This document shows positions 1 through 8,789 of a DNA stretch of 51,825 nt, one piece after another. Each line of letters begins with the position of its first letter. Position 1 is the first letter of the stretch. A model generated the notes under the pieces. It ran no database searches, was not told where the DNA came from, and saw only the letters and a program-made list of their open reading frames with translations. The stretch is from Atopostipes sp043425375 (GTDB lineage Bacteria > Bacillota > Bacilli > Lactobacillales > Carnobacteriaceae_A). The translations under genes were made by a program, and so were the position numbers. Where the stretch lies: positions 1-51,825 of the forward strand of contig JBHWQC010000102.1 of assembly GCA_043425375.1 (NCBI GenBank). The letters run 5' to 3'.

Positions 1-774
1 TTAATGTCTGCCGGCGGAAGTATCAGCAAGCGATTTTCACCAATTTTTGAAGCGCATGGCTCAATCGTCATTGATAATTCGAGTGCTTGGCGGATGGATC
101 CTGAAATTGACTTAATTGTCCCAGAAGTCAACCAGCCTTCACTGGATCGAAAAATTATTGCCAATCCTAACTGTTCCACGATTCAGTCGGTGTCCCCCCT
201 TAAGTTATTGCAAGATGCCTTTGGGTTGAAACGTGTGGCCTATACGACTTATCAATCGGTGTCTGGATCGGGCTGGGCAGGTATTGAAGATTTAGAACGC
301 GGCCAACGCGGAGAAGAACCGAAGAATTACCCCTACCCTATCTATGACAATGTACTGCCGCATATTGATGATTTTTTAGAGGATGGGTATACCAAAGAAG
401 AACAAAAAATGATTGATGAAACACGAAAAATCTTAGGAATGCCTGATTTACCTGTCACAGCTACATGTGTTCGCGTACCAGTCAAATCGTCCCATTCGAT
501 TGCAATTAACGTAACCTTTGAAAAAGAACCCACTGTCGAAGAAGTCAAAGAGGTATTTAGAAATCAACCAGGCATTGTCTTAAAAGATCAGCCAGAAAAC
601 CTAGAATACCCGACACCTTTAGATGCCGCTGGCCAAGAAGAGATCTATATTGGACGTATTCGTAAAGATGACAGTTTAGAGAATACCTTCCACATTTGGT
701 CTGTCAGCGACAATATCTTAAAAGGTGCCGCATTAAATGCCGTCCAAATTTTAGAATCTTTGCTCAACAGATAA
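1..774 (+). CDS. asd: Aspartate-semialdehyde dehydrogenase, C-terminal part (5' end outside window)
   Basis: The reading frame is open from the first base, so this is the 3' part of a longer gene. The enzyme reduces aspartyl-phosphate to aspartate semialdehyde with NADPH, the branch point to lysine/diaminopimelate, threonine and methionine. Visible marks are SAGGSIS at the window edge, the catalytic cysteine in NPNCSTIQ, the segment GSGWAGIEDL, and the C-terminal helix around NILKGAALNAVQILE. About 257 residues remain; family members have about 330-360, so roughly the NADP-binding quarter is missing from the window. dapA follows after 30 bases with no terminator, indicating one operon. Confidence 0.95.
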   Translation, partial: LMSAGGSISKRFSPIFEAHGSIVIDNSSAWRMDPEIDLIVPEVNQPSLDRKIIANPNCSTIQSVSPLKLLQDAFGLKRVAYTTYQSVSGSGWAGIEDLERGQRGEEPKNYPYPIYDNVLPHIDDFLEDGYTKEEQKMIDETRKILGMPDLPVTATCVRVPVKSSHSIAINVTFEKEPTVEEVKEVFRNQPGIVLKDQPENLEYPTPLDAAGQEEIYIGRIRKDDSLENTFHIWSVSDNILKGAALNAVQILESLLNR

Positions 775-804
775 GCAAACGAGAGAAATGAAAGGTGAAT
801 ACAC

Positions 805-1698
805 ATGAGTTTATTATTTGAAGGGGTTTCGGTAGCCGTAACGACTCCTATGTTGTCAACTGGCGAAGTCAATTATGAGAGTTTTAGAAATCACTTACAC
901 TTTCTAAAAGAAAATAAAACCCAAGCCTTTGTGATTAATGGTACGACCGGCGAAGGAACGACCTTAACCGCCGAAGAATACACCCGTCTCTTTGAAATTG
1001 CGTTGGAAGTCGCCAACAAAGAAATTCCGGTAATTGCTGGAACTGGCTCGAACATTACGAGTGAAGCCGTTCAAGCTTCTATAGCGGCTCAAGATTTAGG
1101 AGTAGATGCTTTACTTGTTATTACGCCTTACTATAATAAAACTAACCAAGAAGGCGCTATTCATCATTTTACAGCGATTGCGGATGCCGTCGAAATTCCG
1201 ATTCTTTTATATGATGTGCCGGCCCGTACAGGCATGACGTTAGAGCCGGAAACGGTAGCGGAATTGTCTAAACACAAAAATATTGTGGGATTAAAAGATG
1301 CAACGGGGGATCTTTCCCATTTAGTGCGCATGCTGAATTTAGTTGATGAGGACTTTGCCTTCTATAGTGGAAATGATGATACGGCTCTTCCCTTTTATGC
1401 GAATGGCGGTGACGGGTTAATTTCTGTTGTCGGAAATGTTATTCCAGAAGAACATCAAAAATTATACGAATTAAGCTTAACCGATCCCAGAGGGGCAGCT
1501 GATTTAAATCGACACCTGTTCAAATTTTCAGAAGAAATTGGCAAGGATTTAAATCCATTATCCATTAAAGCGGTTGTCAGTCACTTAGGTTACGGGGACT
1601 ATCATGTCCGCTTACCGCTATACCCTTTAAATGAAGGTCGAGTAGAAGAATTAGTGCAAGCCTATGACGCTGTAAAAGAAGGAATGAGGATTTTATGA
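805..1698 (+). CDS. dapA: 4-hydroxy-tetrahydrodipicolinate synthase
   Basis: This enzyme condenses pyruvate with aspartate semialdehyde, the first committed step to diaminopimelate and lysine, in the cytoplasm. The 297-residue product is full length for the family. It is a TIM-barrel aldolase with the GTTGEGTTL pyruvate-binding loop (residues 46-54), Tyr136 in LLYDVPARTG, and the Schiff-base lysine Lys164 in GLKDATGDL. The ATG has AAAGGTG upstream at normal spacing. The stop overlaps the dapB start by 4 bases (ATGA), so translational coupling is likely. Confidence 0.97.
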   Translation: MSLLFEGVSVAVTTPMLSTGEVNYESFRNHLHFLKENKTQAFVINGTTGEGTTLTAEEYTRLFEIALEVANKEIPVIAGTGSNITSEAVQASIAAQDLGVDALLVITPYYNKTNQEGAIHHFTAIADAVEIPILLYDVPARTGMTLEPETVAELSKHKNIVGLKDATGDLSHLVRMLNLVDEDFAFYSGNDDTALPFYANGGDGLISVVGNVIPEEHQKLYELSLTDPRGAADLNRHLFKFSEEIGKDLNPLSIKAVVSHLGYGDYHVRLPLYPLNEGRVEELVQAYDAVKEGMRIL

Positions 1699-2423
1699 AA
1701 ATAGTTTTAGTGGGTTATGGGGCTATGGGGCAAAGAGTCGCTGCCCTGGCAGAAGAACGCGGCGATGAAATTGTGGGGACCGTTATCCCTAAAGAACATT
1801 CGGCCCCTTACCCTATTTATCATGATTTTGCCGATTTACCCAAAGCGGATGTCATTATCGATTTCTCTCATCCGGAATTAACGCTGGAAATGTTAGAAAC
1901 AGATGCAGTGACGCATCCGATTATTATCGCAACTACTGGAAAAAAAGAAGAAATTATGGAGAAAGCCCAATTAAAAGCCAAACGCCAGCCGATTTTCTTC
2001 AGCCCCAATATGAGCTACGGTGTGCATGTCTTGACGAAAATTGTGTCACTGGCGACGGAGCTGCTTGAAGATTACGACATTGAATTACTTGAAAAACATC
2101 ACAATCAAAAAGTGGATGCACCAAGCGGGACGTTGAATTTACTACTGGATACCATCCAACAGGTCGAATCTCGAAAAGAGGCAGAGCCGGTGTATGACCG
2201 CCATGAAAAAACAATGAAGAGAAATCCAAAAGAAATTGGGATTTCTGCTATCCGTGGTGGTACAATAGTAGGTGAACATGATGTGTTTTTTGCTGGATTA
2301 GATGAAGAAATTACAATCAGTCACCGCGCTCAATCGAAAGATATCTTTGCGAACGGTGCTTTAACCGTCGCTCCCAAACTTCTTGAGAAAGAAAATGGGT
2401 TTTATACCTTCGATAACCTGTAA
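1695..2423 (+). CDS. dapB: 4-hydroxy-tetrahydrodipicolinate reductase
   Basis: This is the second enzyme of the diaminopimelate branch, reducing the DapA product with NAD(P)H. The N-terminus has the dinucleotide-binding motif GYGAMGQRV, and the middle has the family signature EKHHNQKVDAPSGT, which contains the catalytic His and Lys. At 242 residues it is slightly shorter than the usual 250-270. It overlaps dapA by 4 bases. Later genes of the pathway are not in the window. Confidence 0.96.
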   Translation: MKIVLVGYGAMGQRVAALAEERGDEIVGTVIPKEHSAPYPIYHDFADLPKADVIIDFSHPELTLEMLETDAVTHPIIIATTGKKEEIMEKAQLKAKRQPIFFSPNMSYGVHVLTKIVSLATELLEDYDIELLEKHHNQKVDAPSGTLNLLLDTIQQVESRKEAEPVYDRHEKTMKRNPKEIGISAIRGGTIVGEHDVFFAGLDEEITISHRAQSKDIFANGALTVAPKLLEKENGFYTFDNL

Positions 2424-2461
2424 CAAGCTGCCTATTGGTGACAGAAAATAGGATGGTAAAC

Positions 2462-3466
2462 ATGAGAGAATCAATCATAAGAAAAATAACAAGAATAACC
2501 CCTTATATTATTAGTGCAGCAAGCCTGATATTTGCTGCACAATTCTTGTTTCATACGATTCAAAGCAGCCTTTTTTCAGCAAATATCTTTTGGATGATGC
2601 TTGTGCTGCTGATAAGTCTGTGTACATTTATTGGTTTAAGAGATGAGTTTAAATTTGTTCGCCAAATTAAATTGTCTGCTAAAGACTATTTACTGCCTGA
2701 TTTAGCGAAATCAATGGTTGTCATTATAGCGAACGTACTGCTTACTTATTTTGTCGCCTTGTATTTTGAGACATCGACAATTTTTGCAGCCAGTTTGGTC
2801 TGCGTCTTATCGGCTTATACGTTGCCCACACGTCAGACAGAAGCTTACAGCGGCTCTTGCGGCGGCATGATTGGTGTGTACCTTTCAAGTCATTGGTCGA
2901 TTGCTCTCTTAGTCGGTGTAGTGACAGGTCTAGTGTATATTCTTTTTAAACCCTATTTTCTAGGGGTTGGTGGTCGCGGTGGGTCTCTGCCTTACACCGC
3001 AACTATTTTAACCGTCCGCTTGCTTTTAAATTTAAATCCAGAACAGCGGACACCCATTGAGCCGAATTTAATCGTCTCCTCTTTTTTTATCCTAGTATTT
3101 GTGACGTTTTTAACATTCCTACTGCATAAGTATAAGATACTCTCAGTCGTTAAAGCAGCCATGGTTGTTTCTTTAATTTTTGCCCTTCTGATTCCCACAG
3201 ACTATTATACGCTGACGACAGCGATGTTTGCCGGGACGATTGTGGGCATGTCCATTGAGGAAAGATTAGACGGGTATTTTCATTTGTTAGCTGTTGCCAT
3301 AATCTGCTTTATCTTATTCGTCCCCTCTTTTCATATATTAGATGGCATTGGCGGTAAGTTGGGGATCCTGTGCCTCATCTCCTATTACAGTTCCAACGGG
3401 TTAAAAATTTTACTGCAGATGGTGCAGCATTCCCTGCTCTTACTTACTAAAAAAATTACTTTATAA
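2462..3466 (+). CDS. Uncharacterised polytopic membrane protein in the dap operon
   Basis: I do not recognise this family. The 334-residue product is almost entirely hydrophobic, with about nine to ten possible membrane segments. The ATG at 2462 is chosen because AGGATGG lies just upstream; earlier TTG, GTG and ATG codons in frame lack a site. Residues about 109-174 and 232-303 look like two copies of one unit: a hydrophobic helix ending in a Pro-Thr turn, a Gly-rich stretch (SGSCGGMIG and FAGTIVGMS), then an aromatic/Pro helix end followed by a Gly turn (VGGRGG and GIGGKLG). It starts 38 bases after dapB with no hairpin between, and a strong terminator follows. A transporter tied to the pathway is a guess. 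Confidence 0.8.
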   Translation: MRESIIRKITRITPYIISAASLIFAAQFLFHTIQSSLFSANIFWMMLVLLISLCTFIGLRDEFKFVRQIKLSAKDYLLPDLAKSMVVIIANVLLTYFVALYFETSTIFAASLVCVLSAYTLPTRQTEAYSGSCGGMIGVYLSSHWSIALLVGVVTGLVYILFKPYFLGVGGRGGSLPYTATILTVRLLLNLNPEQRTPIEPNLIVSSFFILVFVTFLTFLLHKYKILSVVKAAMVVSLIFALLIPTDYYTLTTAMFAGTIVGMSIEERLDGYFHLLAVAIICFILFVPSFHILDGIGGKLGILCLISYYSSNGLKILLQMVQHSLLLLTKKITL

Positions 3467-3512
3467 AATAAAGAACATTCAACATATTTTTAATTGTTGA
3501 ATGTTCTTTATT
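3467..3512. terminator. Bidirectional terminator, 17-bp perfect stem
   Basis: The arms 3467-3483 and 3496-3512 are perfect inverse complements around a 12-base loop, with A-rich and T-rich flanks. It ends the dap operon on the + strand and the convergent PhnA-type gene on the - strand, whose stop codon overlaps the right arm. Confidence 0.93.
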
Positions 3513-3852
3513 ATTTTTTCACTAAAAAGGACTTTAAATATATCCGTCCCATGCCGTCAATGGTGACTTCAATATCGTGATCATTGACAGGCTGATCCAA
3601 AATTGTCAGCTTTGTCGCTTTTGTTCCTTGTTTAATGCGAGATTTTCCGGACAGTTTAATGTCTTGAATGACGGTCACACGATCGCCATCCGCCAGTTCA
3701 TTGCCATTTGCATCGCGAACAATCGCTGCTTCTAAAGCTGCTTCATGTTCGGCTTCCGTCCATTCATGTCCACACATCGGACAAATATATAAGGACCCAT
3801 CCGTATAAGTTAAATCACTTCCGCAGTTTGTACAATCAGGTAGTTTGCTCAT
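3511..3852 (-). CDS. PhnA/YjdM-family zinc-ribbon protein
   Basis: This 113-residue protein has an N-terminal zinc ribbon (CTNCGSDLTYTDG followed by CPMCGHEW) and a C-terminal small beta-barrel domain (VRDANGNELADGDRVTVIQD to the end). That is the complete architecture of the PhnA/YjdM family. The family is named for E. coli phn genes, but its biochemical role is not settled and no phosphonate genes are nearby. GGAGGAG precedes the ATG. It is apparently monocistronic, sharing a terminator with the convergent dap operon. Confidence 0.9.
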   Translation of the reverse strand: MSKLPDCTNCGSDLTYTDGSLYICPMCGHEWTEAEHEAALEAAIVRDANGNELADGDRVTVIQDIKLSGKSRIKQGTKATKLTILDQPVNDHDIEVTIDGMGRIYLKSFLVKK

Positions 3853-3984
3853 TTTCTCCTCCTCGTGGTTTTCCTTAGCCTATTGTATCATAAATCACAC
3901 AAATAAACTTGAGTGAAATTGCCTTCCTATACACACAAAAGGCGTAAAGTGAAACGAAACAGGCCTAATGAGTTCGTACAGGGT

Positions 3985-4013
3985 TTGTTTATGCTTTAAA
4001 AGTTTTGTATAAT
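3985..4013 (+). promoter_or_regulatory. Sigma-A-type promoter of the AEC transporter gene
   Basis: TTGTTT (3985-3990), a 17-base spacer and TATAAT (4008-4013). The -10 box overlaps the in-frame ATG at 4012, so that codon is unlikely to be translated, which supports the start at 4051. Confidence 0.75.
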
Positions 4014-4050
4014 GACAGAGTTATCATTTAGAAAGAAGGAAAGACTGCCT

Positions 4051-4965
4051 ATGGAAATTTTAAGTATTATTGTCGAACAATTGCTCCAGATGTTTATTGT
4101 AGTTCTTTTTGGTTTTTTATTAGCTAAGCAAGGTGTATTAAATGAAACATCCCAGCAAGAAATTGCGCGGATGCTGACAAAATTTGTCGTGCCTTTAACG
4201 TTGGTTTTAGCCTTCCAGCAGCCCTTTGACCGCAATCAACTTGTTGGTCTTGGCTGGGCCTTTATAGGGGCTTTGCTCATTTTTCTTACACGAATTTTAT
4301 GGGCACATTTTGGTTTTCGAGGGGCCGATAAAATCGACCGCTATGCCACCATTTTTTCAAACTCTGTTTTTGTCGGCATTCCTATTATTTTCCCTATTTT
4401 AGGCTATGAGGGAATTTTATATTTATCCATGTATTTAATTGTTTCAGGAACTCTCCAATATACATATGGCATATGGAGTTTATCAGAAGGGAAAGAAAAG
4501 ATTACCTTTAAGAGTGCGTTAACGAATCCAGGTATACTGGGTACGGCAACTGGACTGATCTTATACGTCTTTCAAATTCAGCTGCCGGAAGTTGCCTTTA
4601 ATAGTTTAGATACTATTGCCGGCTTAAGCTCCCCTCTTGGTATTATTTTACTGGGTGGGTATTTAGCTCGCAGCCAATTTAAAGAGGTTTTCTTTGCTTG
4701 GCGCAATTACTGGGTGATCTCCCATCGGCTCATCATCACGCCGATTTTAGGTTTTATTGTGTTGTGGCTATTGCCGATTGAAGACCCTACTATTCTGCTG
4801 ACTCTAGCGATCGTCAATTGTACACCGACAGCGGTAAACACAGCGGTCTTTTCTCAAATTTACGGCGGCGATTACGAATATGGTGCACGGATTGTCATTT
4901 TAAGCAGTATTTTCTCTATGCTTACTATGCCATTATTAATAGCAGCGGCGATGACTCTTTTTTAA
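4051..4965 (+). CDS. AEC (auxin efflux carrier) family transporter
   Basis: The 304-residue integral membrane protein has about ten hydrophobic helices arranged as two halves around a central loop near residues 140-160, typical of AEC permeases. In bacteria these export or import organic acids such as malate; the substrate cannot be read from sequence. Helix-break motifs characteristic of the fold include FSNSVFVGIPI in the first half and NCTPTAVNTAVFSQIYGGD in the second. The ATG at 4051 has AGAAGGA upstream and lies after a TTGTTT/TATAAT promoter. It is a monocistronic unit followed by a hairpin. Confidence 0.88.
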   Translation: MEILSIIVEQLLQMFIVVLFGFLLAKQGVLNETSQQEIARMLTKFVVPLTLVLAFQQPFDRNQLVGLGWAFIGALLIFLTRILWAHFGFRGADKIDRYATIFSNSVFVGIPIIFPILGYEGILYLSMYLIVSGTLQYTYGIWSLSEGKEKITFKSALTNPGILGTATGLILYVFQIQLPEVAFNSLDTIAGLSSPLGIILLGGYLARSQFKEVFFAWRNYWVISHRLIITPILGFIVLWLLPIEDPTILLTLAIVNCTPTAVNTAVFSQIYGGDYEYGARIVILSSIFSMLTMPLLIAAAMTLF

Positions 4966-4982
4966 TGTGCCAATTTATATAG

Positions 4983-5035
4983 AACGCTTCTTTATTCTCA
5001 AAGTTCAAAGGATGAGATAAAAAAGCGTTTCTTTG
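4983..5035 (+). terminator. Probable terminator after the AEC gene
   Basis: AACGCTT (4983-4989) pairs with AAGCGTT (5023-5029), and the inner segments pair imperfectly. A T-rich tail follows. Confidence 0.6.
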
Positions 5036-5053
5036 TTTCTAAAAGCGTTACTC

Positions 5054-5082
5054 TTGTTTTTAGCAGTTCGTAGATGTTAAAT
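5054..5082 (+). promoter_or_regulatory. Candidate promoter of the catalase locus
   Basis: TTGTTT (5054-5059), a 17-base spacer and TTAAAT (5077-5082), 45 bases upstream of the catalase ATG, which itself has AGAAGGGG upstream. Confidence 0.5.
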
Positions 5083-5126
5083 TTTACTTGTTAAATAAGA
5101 AAAAAATATAGAGAAGGGGTAATAAT

Positions 5127-5995
5127 ATGTTTATTCGAAAAAGGGGCTTATTGTATAATGCCAAACCAAGCAAACCAGATCCAGTCATGGCGAGACGCCT
5201 GCAAGAACTGCTCGGTGGACAATGGGGAGAAATGACAGGGATGACCTCTTATTTCTTCCAAGCTTGGAATTCTGTGGGACATGATGACTACAAAGATTTA
5301 CTCTTAGACACAGCCACAGAAGAAGTCGGCCATATCGAAATGTTGGCGACAATGATTGCACATTTACTGCAAGATGCACCGATGAATGTACAAGAAAATA
5401 TTTATGAGAGTGCTGATCCAGCCTTAGGCGCCGTGATGGGTGGCATGGATCCAAACCATGCCATTAAAATGGGTTGGGCTCTCACTTGAATGATCCAAAC
5501 GGCACCCCATGGACTGCCGCTTACATGGCCTCAAGCGGGAACATGATTGCTGATATGCGTTTCAATTTGACCCGTGAATCAATCGGTCGTCTGCAAGTCA
5601 CACGTCTCTATCATATGACGGAAGATAAAGGAATCCGTGATATGTTAAGTTATTTCATGGCGCGCGAAACACAGCATCAAATGCAGTTTGCCCAAGCAGT
5701 AGAAGAACTCGAAGAAAAGTATGGTCCAGTTGTTCCTCATGGTACCGACGATTTACAACATACGGAATTCGCACATACTTTATACAATTTCTCTGAAGGT
5801 GAAGATTCTAAAGCGGTTGTTGATGGAAAAACAGCAAAAGATGGCGTATTGTTTAAGTATTCTTCTGAACCTCATTAAAATGGCGGCGACCAAATAGCCC
5901 CCTCTCGTCCAGAGGAAGTTCGAAATACCCAAGGTCAAGCAGTCGTAGAAGAAGGCAGAAAAATTATTGAACAGATGTCAAAAGAGGATAAATAA
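5127..5995 (+). pseudogene. Manganese (non-haem) catalase, disrupted by a frameshift and an in-frame stop
   Basis: An intact gene would make a di-manganese catalase removing hydrogen peroxide without haem, as in Lactobacillus plantarum. The first part (5127-5489, 120 residues) carries metal ligands Glu35, Glu66 and His69. The second part, in another frame to 5878, carries the later Glu (TRES) and His (ETQHQ) ligands. The two frames join if one base is restored in ATGGGTTGGG near 5471-5476, giving HAIKMGLGSHLNDPNG, which matches the family. At 5876-5878 the second frame meets TAA, yet it continues for 38 sense codons (NGGDQIAP to MSKEDK) to TAA at 5993-5995 just before the terminator. Promoter, SD and terminator look intact. 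A base-call error could explain the first lesion, less easily both. Confidence 0.88.
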
Positions 5996-6006
5996 TCTAT
6001 GAAGTA

Positions 6007-6060
6007 AAAAAACAACAAGTAGAGTGAAACAGAAAATCCCACTCTATCTGTTGTTTTTTT
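6007..6060. terminator. Bidirectional terminator between catalase and antiporter genes
   Basis: AAACAACA-AG-TAGAGTG pairs with CACTCTA-TC-TGTTGTTT, flanked by A and T runs. It serves both convergent genes. Confidence 0.9.
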
Positions 6061-6074
6061 ATTGTTAGATTACT

Positions 6075-7652
6075 TTAACTTCCTTCAACCGCAACGATAG
6101 TATCATTTAGTTGTATTTTGGTGTCTCCTTGAGGAATAAGGATGGTTCCATCCTCTCTTTGTACCACGACAATTAAATAATCTTTTGGCACATCTAAAGA
6201 TTGGATGGTCTTATCTATCCAAGCATTAAAAGGACCGATTGTAAACTCGATAAGATCTTCTCCGCTTTCATCAAAGTATTGCTCTCCGCACAAAACAATC
6301 GTATCTCCCGCCTGCAAGCGCACATGACCTCTTGGAATAATCGTTTGATTATCACGTATAATCTTTGCCACAATAAAATCAAATTCAAGATTCAACTCAC
6401 TGACTAAGCTGTCAACTAAGTCACTATTTTTTTGGATGACGGTGCGAAAGAATCCGATTTCACTCTTATCTTGATATTGATTAAATGTACGTAAAACCGT
6501 ATCGGAAGGATCTAACATATCGAATTTCTTTGATGCAATCGGCAATAACGTTCCTTGAATAAGGGCAGACAGCAAACAAATATCAAAAACGATATGAAAG
6601 AGATCATTTGCTAAGGGGGGTTGAGCATTCATCACTACAATGGCAAAAGCAATGGCCGCTGCTCCTCGTAGTCCTGCGACTGAAATTACAGCCATTTGAT
6701 TCTTTTCTAGCTTGAAAGGTGTCATTAAGCCATAGACACTGGCAGGACGAGCTATAACTGTCATAAAAAGCATAATAATAATCGAGATGGGTAGCATTTC
6801 GATTATTGATTGAGGGTTGGATAGCAATCCTAAAACAAAGAACAACCCAATTTGCATAACATTTGTTAGACTCTCATTAAAAAAGACAACCTCTCTTTTT
6901 CCGACAAATTCATTATTCCCAATATAGATACCAAATATGTACGCGGCTAGGTATCCATTACCGCCAATTTGGTTGGTTAACGCATAAGTGATGAGTGTGA
7001 AAGCGAGAATAAAAATCGTTACATATCCTTCACCAAACCGAATCATCTCCAATAACTTAATAAGACCGAACCCAAACAAAAAGCCCATAGCAATTCCAAA
7101 GCCAACTTGTGCTAAGACTAATAAAGGGATAGAAACCGACTGGCCTAATATAATAGTTAAAAAAACAGTGACCATAGTAAAGGCCGTCGGATCGTTTGAT
7201 CCACTTTCCAGCTCTAATAGGGATGAGGTGTTGTATTTTAAGTTTAAATTGCGAGATTTTAAGATGGATGCGACACTCGCATAATCGGTTGAACCCACAA
7301 TTGAACCAAGTAAGAGAGCCTCAATGAGCCCAAAGCCTAAAAAGAAGTAAACAAAAAGTCCAGTAAGCAAAGCGGTAATCACAGTTCCTAAAAAGCTTAA
7401 AGTTATGGCTTCCTTAGCTACTGGCTTTGACATCGTCCAATTCGTATCAAACCCTCCATAAAAAATAATAAAAAGTAAAGCGAGTGACGCAAATTGATCC
7501 GCGATTTCATAGTTATTGAAATCAATGCCAATAAAATTGAAAGCGACCCCTAACAGTAAAAAAAGTAAAAGGGCTGGGATGCCTAACCTGTCTGAAATTC
7601 GAATCGCAATTAAAGCAAGAATTAAAATAAAGGCGATCACTAATAATTCCAT
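6075..7652 (-). CDS. CPA1-type potassium/proton antiporter with C-terminal TrkA-C domains
   Basis: The 525-residue product has about 12-13 membrane segments up to residue 385, then a soluble tail. The transport core shows SGSNDP, the CPA1 ion-site Asn-Asp, and GLRGAAAIAFAIV, as in NhaP2/YcgO K+/H+ antiporters. The tail has two TrkA-C-like units (around IRDNQTIIPRGHVRLQAGD and VVVQREDGTILIPQGDTKI), which bind regulatory ligands in this family. K+ rather than Na+ as substrate is inference from the tail. TGGAGG precedes the ATG; the gene appears monocistronic. Confidence 0.9.
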   Translation of the reverse strand: MELLVIAFILILALIAIRISDRLGIPALLLFLLLGVAFNFIGIDFNNYEIADQFASLALLFIIFYGGFDTNWTMSKPVAKEAITLSFLGTVITALLTGLFVYFFLGFGLIEALLLGSIVGSTDYASVASILKSRNLNLKYNTSSLLELESGSNDPTAFTMVTVFLTIILGQSVSIPLLVLAQVGFGIAMGFLFGFGLIKLLEMIRFGEGYVTIFILAFTLITYALTNQIGGNGYLAAYIFGIYIGNNEFVGKREVVFFNESLTNVMQIGLFFVLGLLSNPQSIIEMLPISIIIMLFMTVIARPASVYGLMTPFKLEKNQMAVISVAGLRGAAAIAFAIVVMNAQPPLANDLFHIVFDICLLSALIQGTLLPIASKKFDMLDPSDTVLRTFNQYQDKSEIGFFRTVIQKNSDLVDSLVSELNLEFDFIVAKIIRDNQTIIPRGHVRLQAGDTIVLCGEQYFDESGEDLIEFTIGPFNAWIDKTIQSLDVPKDYLIVVVQREDGTILIPQGDTKIQLNDTIVAVEGS

Positions 7653-7743
7653 ATCATCATTCCTCCAGTTCGATGTATTTATTCTCCATTAATAGTAACA
7701 TATCCACTCAACAAACGTATAATTTAATGAAATACAAACAAAA

Positions 7744-7781
7744 AATAAAGACTGCTGTTTAACTACTTAGCAGTCTTTATT
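7744..7781 (-). terminator. Terminator of the pyrophosphatase gene
   Basis: AATAAAGACTGCT (7744-7756) pairs perfectly with AGCAGTCTTTATT (7769-7781). On the - strand a T-rich tail follows. Confidence 0.9.
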
Positions 7782-7788
7782 GCTTAAT

Positions 7789-8724
7789 TTATTTCTTTTT
7801 AGTAAAAATCTCCGATAATGGAGGAACCACTTGTTTTTTACGAGATACCACATTTTCTAGTTCCACGGTATTCAATTGAATCGGCTTGTTAAAGGCCATT
7901 TCAAATTGTCGATATCCGGCCCCGTCGACAATGGCTACAGAATTGTTCTCAATGATATCGGTTATCATTAACACATATAAATGATAATCATTCTCTCTTG
8001 CCTCTTCTCGCATAACCTGTATGATTTCCTCTTTGCGGTACAAGACATCGCCAATATCAACTACATTTACTTGACCGATACGGACGCGCTCTCCGCCCAT
8101 ATCAAAATTTTTCGCGTCATCATTTAAAATCTCTTCAGCCGTCTTGTCTGAAATGTCTGTGCCCGCTTTAAGCATCGCCATGCCGTACTCATTCAAAGAA
8201 ACACCAGCAAGTTCCGCTAAATCCTCAGCTGCACGCACATCTTGAGGCGTACAAGTTGGCGATTTCAATAACAAGGTGTCTGAAATAATGGCTGAAAGTA
8301 AAATCCCGGCAATATCTGCAGGCATCGCCACTTCATATTCATTAAATAACTTCAATAATATAGTAGCTGTACTACCTAATGGCTCCGCCCGGTAATACAG
8401 GGGATCCGCTGTTTGGAAGTTGGCAATACGATGATGGTCGATCACCGCTTTAACCGTCACTTGCTCAATATCTGCGACACTTTGCTGGGCTTCATTATGG
8501 TCAACGAGTACAACTGAATTCACTTCATTTGCAGCTGTCTCAATCACTCGAGGTGCCTCTAATTTAAAATAGTCTAACGCATAAGATGTTTCAGCATTTG
8601 GCCTCCCTAGTGCTACTGGCTCGGCTTCATATGACAAGGCATTGATTAAATAACTGGCAGCAATGGCAGATGCAATCGTATCTGTATCTGGTTTTTGATG
8701 CCCAAAAACGAATAATTTACTCAT
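7789..8724 (-). CDS. ppaC: Manganese-dependent inorganic pyrophosphatase (family II)
   Basis: It hydrolyses pyrophosphate in the cytoplasm and so pulls biosynthetic reactions forward. The protein is a DHH-family phosphoesterase: GHQKPDTDTIASA at the N-terminus, VLVDHNE, and the DHH motif in IDHHRIANF bind the metals, and the C-terminal DHHA2 domain ends with the substrate-binding SRKKQVVPPL. The ATG at 8724 gives 311 residues, the normal length, and has AGGAG upstream; the frame stays open upstream but that extension lacks conservation. Single-gene unit. Confidence 0.96.
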   Translation of the reverse strand: MSKLFVFGHQKPDTDTIASAIAASYLINALSYEAEPVALGRPNAETSYALDYFKLEAPRVIETAANEVNSVVLVDHNEAQQSVADIEQVTVKAVIDHHRIANFQTADPLYYRAEPLGSTATILLKLFNEYEVAMPADIAGILLSAIISDTLLLKSPTCTPQDVRAAEDLAELAGVSLNEYGMAMLKAGTDISDKTAEEILNDDAKNFDMGGERVRIGQVNVVDIGDVLYRKEEIIQVMREEARENDYHLYVLMITDIIENNSVAIVDGAGYRQFEMAFNKPIQLNTVELENVVSRKKQVVPPLSEIFTKKK

Positions 8725-8789
8725 ATCCTCACTCCTAATTTGACAATCTCTATCTATAGAATAATAGAAAATAGCCATTTTAGCAATGG

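Noticed and set aside
1..830. Lysine riboswitch or T-box expected for the asd-dapA-dapB operon
   Set aside because: The operon begins upstream of the window; the 30 bases between asd and dapA hold only an SD.
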